NCBI GenBank assembly: GCA_020026175.1 | Contig: JAHHQV010000051.1 | Span: 1 to 19,432 of the forward strand | From: Phocaeicola sp. | Lineage (GTDB): Bacteria > Bacteroidota > Bacteroidia > Bacteroidales > Bacteroidaceae | DNA: 19,432 nucleotides | Direction: 5' to 3' | Part shown: piece after piece, positions 15,104 through 19,432 of the stretch | How the letters are laid out: each line of letters begins with the position of its first letter | Position numbering within the stretch: the first letter of the stretch is position 1 | Program-made: the position numbers and the translations under genes | Notes under the pieces: generated by a model | The model's database searches: none | What the model was told of the DNA's origin: nothing | Seen by the model: only the letters and a program-made list of their open reading frames with translations

Positions 15104-15159
15104 TAATCTGAAGACAACATTAGGATAGCTTATATTCTCTTTCAGCTTGCGTGCGTTTG
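15104..15159 (+). promoter_or_regulatory. decayed fifth copy of the TAAC-triplet promoter
   Basis: The repeats TAAT, CAAC and TAGC at 15104, 15115 and 15126 keep the exact 11-bp steps, and the -7-like TGCGTTTG is at 15152-15159, again 26 bp after the third repeat start. It shares AACATTAGGATA with the TolC-like promoter and GTTTGCATCATAA-type leader with the promoter at 6970. Each element has one change from consensus, which suggests loss of function or weak activity. Confidence 0.6.
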
Positions 15160-15216
15160 CATCATAAGAAAGGATAAAAACAACGTATAGGTTTAACGGT
15201 AATTTTTTTTGATATT

Positions 15217-15425
15217 ATGACTGATGGCTCTGGTAATGATGTTGCTATTATTAATGGCAATAAGCAGTGATAGGTGAACCATATTCTGTAAATGGAAGTA
15301 AATAATTTAAACGAATGTGGCGGTCTGCTTTTGAGTGTGATGCAATGGATGAGATAGCCCGTAAATATACTTGTCAATGTGGAGAGCGTTGTGTTGCTTG
15401 TCTATTGAAGGGCAGTGAGAAGTAA
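15217..15425 (+). pseudogene. remnant of small GG-peptide or small-protein genes
   Basis: Behind the decayed promoter are three tiny frames. MTDGSGNDVAIINGNKQ (15217-15270) takes the place where the DUF3836-like gene begins in the homologous promoter at 6970. MEVNNLNECGG plus ten residues (15292-15357) looks like a short GG leader. A 36-residue frame (15315-15425), one frame off, ends in a cysteine-rich tail (YTCQCGERCVACLLKG). They overlap and are out of frame with each other, which fits a decayed locus more than functional genes. A functional 36-residue Cys-rich peptide cannot be excluded. Confidence 0.4.
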
Positions 15426-15481
15426 GAAGGATAAGGAGAACTGTTTGCCGGCTTTCATTGAATCAGGGGTAGGGGAAATAG

Positions 15482-15520
15482 AAAGAGGATGTGTCAGCAC
15501 TGAAGTGACACATCCTCTTT
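15482..15520. terminator. bidirectional terminator downstream of gyrB
   Basis: Perfect 15-bp arms AAAGAGGATGTGTCA (15482-15496) and its complement (15506-15520) enclose a 9-nt loop. Purine- and T-rich flanks allow it to end transcription from the minus-strand gyrB and from the plus-strand remnant locus. Confidence 0.8.
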
Positions 15521-15580
15521 ATTCCTCATTGTAAGATGCGAGGCCGGATTTTTAATGTTGGTTATATAAATAAAGCATAC

Positions 15581-17545
15581 TTATGCATCGATGTTTGCAT
15601 AGGTAGCGTGCTTTTCGATGAATTCGCGGCGAGGAGCAACATCATCTCCCATCAGCATGGAGAAGATATAGTCTGCTTCGGCAGCGTTTTCAATGTTTAC
15701 CTGGCGCAAGATACGGGTTTCCGGATTCATGGTGGTTTCCCAAAGCTGTTCCGGATTCATTTCACCCAAACCTTTATATCGCTGAGTATGGATGCCGGTT
15801 TCGGTTCCGTCGCCATATTTTTGCATGAACTCAATACGTTCTTCTTCAGTGTAGCAATACTCGCTGACTTTTCCCTTTGAGCATTTGTACAAAGGAGGGT
15901 TGGCAATATACAAGTGTCCTCCCTGGATGACTTCAGGCATATAGCGGTAGAAGAGTGTCATGATAAGGGTGTCGATGTGAGAGCCATCGACATCGGCATC
16001 GGTCATGATAATTACCTTATGGTAGCGTAGTTTGTCGATGTTTGCCTTCTTGCTGTCTTCGTCTCCATCTACTCCGAAACGTACTCCCAGCGCCTGGATG
16101 ATGTTGTTTACTTCATCGCTTTCGAAAGCCTTGTGCCACATTGCTTTTTCTACGTTGAGGATTTTACCTCTCAACGGAAGGATGGCCTGAAACTGACGGC
16201 TTCTGCCTTGTTTTGCAGAACCACCTGCAGAGTCACCCTCGACCAGGAAGAGTTCGCATTCTTCGGCGGTACGGCTAGAGCAGTCGGCCAGTTTACCGGG
16301 CAGTCCGCCTCCCCCCATCGGGCTCTTTCGCTGTACTGATTCACGGGCTTTGCGTGCAGCTACGCGTGCGGTTGCAGCCAGTACCACCTTGTCTACAATG
16401 GTTTTAGCTTCCTTAGGGTGCTCTTCCAAGTAGTAGGTCAAGGCTTCACCTACAGCTTGATTTACGGCTCCGCTGACTTCGTTGTTGCCCAGTTTAGTTT
16501 TGGTCTGTCCTTCAAACTGAGGTTCTGAGACCTTTACAGAGATTACGGCGATGAGACCTTCTCGGAAGTCTTCTCCAGAGATTTCCACTTTAGCTTTCTC
16601 CAGCGCCTTGCTTTCTTCTGCATATTTCTTGAGAACTCGGGTCAGTGCGGTGCGGAATCCGGCTTCGTGTGTCCCCCCCTCAATTGTATTGATGTTGTTG
16701 ACATAAGAGTGGAGGTTTTCACGGAACCCGGTATTGTACATGATGGCACATTCGATAGGGATGCCCTGTTTTTCGGTGTTCAGATAGATGACATCGTCGA
16801 TAAGCGGAGTATTGGTAGAGTTCAAGAAGCGCACGAATTCTTTTACGCCTTCTTCCGAATGGAACACTTCCTTCTTGGTTTCTCCGTTTTCATCTGCCAC
16901 ACGGCGGTCGTTCAGCGTGATGGTAATGCCCTTGTTCAGGTAGGCCAGTTCGCGCATACGAGCCTGCAGAATGCTATATTTATATTCAGTAACGGTAAAG
17001 ATGCCCCCGTCGGGCCAGAATGTCTGTCGGGTTCCGGTAATATCAGTTGTTCCAACTTCTTTTACGGCATAGAGCGGTTTACCGAACGCATATTCTTGCT
17101 GGTATATTTTTCCGTTACGGAATACGTTGGTGGTCATATGCGAAGACAAGGCATTGACGCACGAAACACCTACTCCGTGCAGTCCTCCAGATACTTTATA
17201 CGAACCCTTATCGAATTTACCTCCTGCGTGCAGCACAGTCATGACCACTTCCAGAGCTGATTTCTTTTCTTTTTCGTGGAAGTCTACTGGGATTCCTCGT
17301 CCGTTGTCTTGTACGGTGATTGAGTTGTCTTCGTTAATGGTAACTTCTATATGTGTACAATATCCGGCCAGTGCCTCGTCGATGGAGTTGTCTACCACCT
17401 CATAGACCAAGTGGTGTAAACCTTTTTCGCTGATGTCGCCGATGTACATTGCAGGACGCTTACGTACAGCTTCCAATCCTTCAAGAACCTGGATGCTGCT
17501 TGCCGAATAGCTGTTTCCGCTGTTATGTGTCAGTTCTTCACTCAT
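15581..17545 (-). CDS. gyrB: DNA gyrase subunit B
   Basis: This 654-residue ATPase subunit of DNA gyrase introduces negative supercoils together with GyrA (not in the window). The N-terminal GHKL ATPase has RPAMYIGDISEKGLHHLVYE, VVDNSIDEALAG, DNGRGIPV and GGLHGVGVSCVNALS (within residues 30-130). The transducer domain follows, then TOPRIM with LVEGDSAGGSAKQGR and DADVDGSHI (about 430-520). The C-terminus carries QRYKGLGEMNPEQLWETTM. It lacks the long insertion of proteobacterial GyrB, and its length is normal for Bacteroidetes. ParE is the nearest alternative; the motif EGDSAGGSAKQGR and overall form favour GyrB. A -7-like TAACTTTG lies at plus 17589-17582. Confidence 0.95.
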   Translation of the reverse strand: MSEELTHNSGNSYSASSIQVLEGLEAVRKRPAMYIGDISEKGLHHLVYEVVDNSIDEALAGYCTHIEVTINEDNSITVQDNGRGIPVDFHEKEKKSALEVVMTVLHAGGKFDKGSYKVSGGLHGVGVSCVNALSSHMTTNVFRNGKIYQQEYAFGKPLYAVKEVGTTDITGTRQTFWPDGGIFTVTEYKYSILQARMRELAYLNKGITITLNDRRVADENGETKKEVFHSEEGVKEFVRFLNSTNTPLIDDVIYLNTEKQGIPIECAIMYNTGFRENLHSYVNNINTIEGGTHEAGFRTALTRVLKKYAEESKALEKAKVEISGEDFREGLIAVISVKVSEPQFEGQTKTKLGNNEVSGAVNQAVGEALTYYLEEHPKEAKTIVDKVVLAATARVAARKARESVQRKSPMGGGGLPGKLADCSSRTAEECELFLVEGDSAGGSAKQGRSRQFQAILPLRGKILNVEKAMWHKAFESDEVNNIIQALGVRFGVDGDEDSKKANIDKLRYHKVIIMTDADVDGSHIDTLIMTLFYRYMPEVIQGGHLYIANPPLYKCSKGKVSEYCYTEEERIEFMQKYGDGTETGIHTQRYKGLGEMNPEQLWETTMNPETRILRQVNIENAAEADYIFSMLMGDDVAPRREFIEKHATYANIDA

Positions 17546-17581
17546 CTTTTTATCTTGATAAATCTAATTATATAATGTGCT

Positions 17582-17589
17582 CAAAGTTA
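17582..17589 (-). promoter_or_regulatory. putative gyrB -7 element
   Basis: On the minus strand TAACTTTG matches TAnnTTTG, 37 nt upstream of the gyrB start. No clear -33 TTTG is seen at 19-bp spacing. Confidence 0.45.
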
Positions 17590-17680
17590 GTAAAAAACTG
17601 TGAGTATTTTTCTCTTTTAACCTTATTTTTAAGCGAGTTAAGATTGAAAATCTGCGTTAGGTGACTTATATAAACGACAA

Positions 17681-17707
17681 AAGGCTGAATCGTTATGATT
17701 CAGCCTT
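17681..17707 (-). terminator. rpsT terminator
   Basis: AAGGCTGAATC and GATTCAGCCTT pair perfectly around a 5-nt loop. Read on the minus strand the stem is followed by TTTTGTCG, 24 nt after the rpsT stop, so it is an intrinsic terminator for the tRNA-rpsT unit. Confidence 0.85.
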
Positions 17708-17730
17708 AATATCCTTTGATAAGCAGATGC

Positions 17731-17985
17731 TTAAGCCAGTTTGCTTACGTGAGCAGCCAGTTTTGACTTCAGGTTAGCAGCTTTATTCTTGTGGATGATG
17801 TTGCGTTTTGCCAACTTATCCAACATTTTCTGAATACCTGGGAACAAAGCGATAGCTTCTGCCTTTTCTGTAGTTCCACGGAGTTTCTTCACTGCATTAC
17901 GCATTGTTTTAGCATAATATCTGTTGTGAAGTCTTCTCTTCTCTTCCTGTCTGATTCTTTTGATAGATGATTTGTGATTTGCCAT
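17731..17985 (-). CDS. rpsT: 30S ribosomal protein S20
   Basis: This 84-residue basic protein binds 16S rRNA early in assembly of the small subunit. The opening MANHKSSIKRIRQEEKRRLHNRYY and the following MRNAVKKLRG are the S20 signature, and the helical C-terminal half includes GIQKMLDKLAKRNIIHKNKAANLKSKL split across two helices. Length is normal. The gene sits 42 nt downstream of a tRNA-Glu gene on the same strand, probably in one transcript, and ends at a clear terminator. Confidence 0.95.
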   Translation of the reverse strand: MANHKSSIKRIRQEEKRRLHNRYYAKTMRNAVKKLRGTTEKAEAIALFPGIQKMLDKLAKRNIIHKNKAANLKSKLAAHVSKLA

Positions 17986-18027
17986 CTCGACTAATCTTTA
18001 ATATTGTTCGTGATTTTGTTTATTATG

Positions 18028-18099
18028 TAGCCCGTGGGGGAATCGAACCCCCCTTTCAAGAATGAAAATCTTGCGTCCTAACCGATAGACGAACGGGCC
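18028..18099 (-). tRNA. tRNA-Glu (anticodon TTC)
   Basis: On the minus strand the acceptor arms GGCCCGT and ACGGGCT pair over seven positions (first pair G-T). The D arm contains GTCTATCGGTTAGGAC. The anticodon stem-loop CAAGA-TTTTCAT-TCTTG gives anticodon TTC, and the T arm is GGGGG-TTCGATT-CCCCC. The discriminator is A, and CCA is not encoded (next bases CAT). Total 72 nt. Confidence 0.95.
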
Positions 18100-18168
18100 A
18101 TCTTTTGCTGGCCTAAAACTAGGAACTCAGACTGTGCTTTAAGGTCGTTATTTCCTTGATTGCGGATG

Positions 18169-18199
18169 CAAAGGTATGAAGATTTTTCGTTTTACCAAA
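18169..18199 (-). promoter_or_regulatory. promoter of the tRNA-Glu/rpsT unit
   Basis: On the minus strand TTTG (plus 18199-18196) and TACCTTTG (plus 18176-18169) stand 19 bp apart, a full match to the Bacteroidetes -33/-7 vegetative promoter. It lies about 70 nt upstream of the tRNA 5' end. Confidence 0.7.
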
Positions 18200-18270
18200 A
18201 CTTTCGGCTTATTTTTTTAAATTTTTTCTGCGTGAGGTAATGCTTTACAGTCCTTTTGGCGCTAAAGTGT

Positions 18271-18278
18271 TATCTTTG
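18271..18278 (+). promoter_or_regulatory. putative recO -7 element
   Basis: TATCTTTG matches TAnnTTTG 25 nt before the recO ATG. A purine-rich AAAAGGAGGA at 18291-18300 just before the ATG is an unusually good ribosome binding site for this phylum and supports the start at 18304. Confidence 0.6.
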
Positions 18279-18303
18279 CGGTTGAATTTGAAAAGGAGGA
18301 AAT

Positions 18304-19026
18304 ATGCTTCAGAAACTGGTAGGGGTAGTGCTTCATACGGTGAAGTACAGCGACAAGATGAATATAGTACATATATATACGGAGCGTATGGGGAGGGTGT
18401 CTTGCCTGGTCCCTGTGCAGCGTTCGCGTAAGGCGGGAATTCGCCAGGTGTTGTTTCAGCCTTTGTCGGTGGTGGAGTTTGAGGCGGAAATCCGTCCTAA
18501 GTCGGGTTTGCATCCCATCAAGGAGGCGCGTCCTTGGTGCTTGTTCCATTCATTGCCCTATGACCCATACAAGTCGGCTATTGCTATGTTTCTGTCTGAG
18601 TTCCTTTATCGTGTGTTGCGTGTGGAGACAGAAAATCTTCCTTTGTTCCGTTATTTGCTTCATTCGGTGGAGTGGCTGGATGTTTGTGAAACGGGTTTTG
18701 CCAATTTCCACCTTGTGTTTTTGATGCGTCTGTCGCGTTTTCTGGGGGTATATCCTAATCTGGAGGGCTATGAAGATGGTTGTTGTTTTGATTTGTTGAA
18801 TGCTTGTTTTGTAAAAGAGGTGCCGCTGCATGGAATGTTCGTCCGCCCGAAGGAGTCTTTTCTCTTACAGAAGCTGATGCGCCTTAATTATAAGACGATG
18901 TCTCTTTTCTTGATGAACCGGATGGAGCGTAATCATTGTTTGGATATCATTTGTGAATATTATCGTCTTCATTTGCCGGATTTTCCTGAGTTGAAATCGT
19001 TGCCGGTGCTGCAGGAATTGTTTTGA
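18304..19026 (+). CDS. recO: DNA repair protein RecO
   Basis: This 240-residue protein loads RecA with RecR during gap repair. The N-terminal OB-fold includes GVVLHTVKYSDKMNIVHIYTE (split here by context) and MGRVSCLVP. PLSVVEFEAEIRPKSGLHPI is the typical Bacteroidetes continuation, and a helical C-terminal domain has FLSEFLYRVLR and NFHLVFLMRLSRFLGVYPN. The zinc-finger cysteines of some bacterial RecO proteins are not arranged as a clear four-Cys motif, which is usual in this phylum. It is divergent from tRNA-Glu/rpsT and has its own promoter and strong ribosome binding site. Confidence 0.9.
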   Translation: MLQKLVGVVLHTVKYSDKMNIVHIYTERMGRVSCLVPVQRSRKAGIRQVLFQPLSVVEFEAEIRPKSGLHPIKEARPWCLFHSLPYDPYKSAIAMFLSEFLYRVLRVETENLPLFRYLLHSVEWLDVCETGFANFHLVFLMRLSRFLGVYPNLEGYEDGCCFDLLNACFVKEVPLHGMFVRPKESFLLQKLMRLNYKTMSLFLMNRMERNHCLDIICEYYRLHLPDFPELKSLPVLQELF

Positions 19027-19073
19027 TGGTTGGCGTGTAGGGGAGGAGGGCTGTAGAAATGATGGGCTTGTTT

Positions 19074-19130
19074 TAATGTCAAGAAGGTAAAAGCAGTTGA
19101 ACTTGCTTTCTTGCATTGTTTTAGACATTA
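19074..19130 (+). terminator. branched hairpin downstream of recO, possible terminator
   Basis: Outer arms TAATGTC (19074-19080) and GACATTA (19124-19130) enclose a second stem, AAAGCA with TGCTTT, around a short loop. It lies about 50 nt after recO. The T-rich stretch before the right arm is weak, so terminator function is uncertain. Confidence 0.4.
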
Positions 19131-19152
19131 AATTCACATTTGATATTTCTAA

Positions 19153-19308
19153 TTAAGATGAATTATAGAATTTTGCAGTGTACTGCAAAGGTTTTGGGCA
19201 TTTATTTATCCTATATTAACCTTTGCGGCTTTATGATTATTTTCCTGCTTTTTACTTATATTGGTTTGGATTAAGATAAATTGTGAAATTTTGCAGTGTA
19301 CTGCAAAG
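19153..19308. repeat. two copies of an element with a TTGCAGT/ACTGCAA dyad, 118 bp apart
   Basis: The 38-bp stretches 19153-19190 and 19271-19308 are nearly identical (TTAAGAT, AAATTTTGCAGTG-type core). Each contains TTGCAGTGTACTGCAA (19173-19188 and 19291-19306), a perfect 7-bp dyad with a 2-nt centre. Weaker similarity continues beyond each copy (CATTT, ATATTAAC), so the unit may be a degenerate tandem repeat of about 118 bp. I see no gene from 19131 to the window end. The elements may be operators of a gene beyond the right edge. Confidence 0.6.
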
Positions 19309-19432
19309 TTTTTCATCATTTCTTTGTGTAATATTAACAGATTGCCTGTTTCTTATTATGATTGAATTTTACTTAAACCTAATTTCCGCAAATTATCTTG
19401 ACTCTCTTGTTATAAAATGGATATTTTGTAAA

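Noticed and set aside
15536..15880. 114-residue frame on the plus strand
   Set aside because: Mostly antisense to the highly conserved 3' end of gyrB, with no promoter.
16667..17260. 197-residue frame on the plus strand
   Set aside because: Antisense shadow of gyrB.

Overview
The window looks like chromosome of a gut-type member of Bacteroidales (Bacteroides or Phocaeicola). The grounds are a SusC/SusD pair, Bacteroidetes -7 promoter elements (TAnnTTTG) in front of many genes, Bacteroidetes-type GyrB, S20 and RecO, and weak or absent Shine-Dalgarno sequences. No species can be named from sequence alone.

Left part (1-7600): an export locus for double-glycine (GG) peptides. It has a HlyD-type adaptor (2618-3787) and a C39-peptidase ABC exporter (3812-5977), with a TolC-like outer-membrane channel further on (7627-8952). 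Around them lie small GG-leader peptide genes that an ORF finder would miss: an intact 43-residue peptide (1105-1236), a peptide gene with an in-frame stop just before its GG site (6037-6219), and a 48-residue peptide (6228-6374). A membrane-anchored double-lobed aspartic-protease/PDZ protein (1307-2506), a 116-residue multi-pass membrane protein (6581-6931, possible immunity) and a small DUF3836-like protein (7070-7330) share the locus. Upstream is rearranged: a second copy of the hlyD promoter and 5' end (about 94-325), with its start codon deleted, is joined to the C-terminal part of a DDE transposase (326-979).

The most striking signal is regulatory. Five promoters (94-149, 2515-2570, 6970-7025, 7545-7600, 15104-15159) share exactly one 56-bp layout: three TAAC direct repeats at exact 11-bp steps, then a TAnnTTTG -7 element starting exactly 26 bp after the start of the third repeat. 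The usual -33 TTTG is missing at the sites examined. This looks like an OmpR/PhoB-type activator regulon tying the adaptor/exporter, the TolC channel and the small-protein genes together. The fifth copy, 7.5 kb away, is decayed and precedes what looks like a decayed peptide locus (15217-15425).

Middle part (9187-15030): a minus-strand susC-susD operon (14366-9262) for TonB-dependent uptake. It has a 9-bp poly-G tract in the susC signal-peptide region, a possible phase-variation site. Upstream is a previously unexplained array of six exact-length 22-bp tandem repeats (14897-15028).

Right part (15480-19432): housekeeping genes gyrB (minus), rpsT (minus) and tRNA-Glu (minus, just upstream of rpsT), with divergent recO (plus). 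The last 280 bases hold two copies, 118 bp apart, of an element centred on a TTGCAGT/ACTGCAA dyad.
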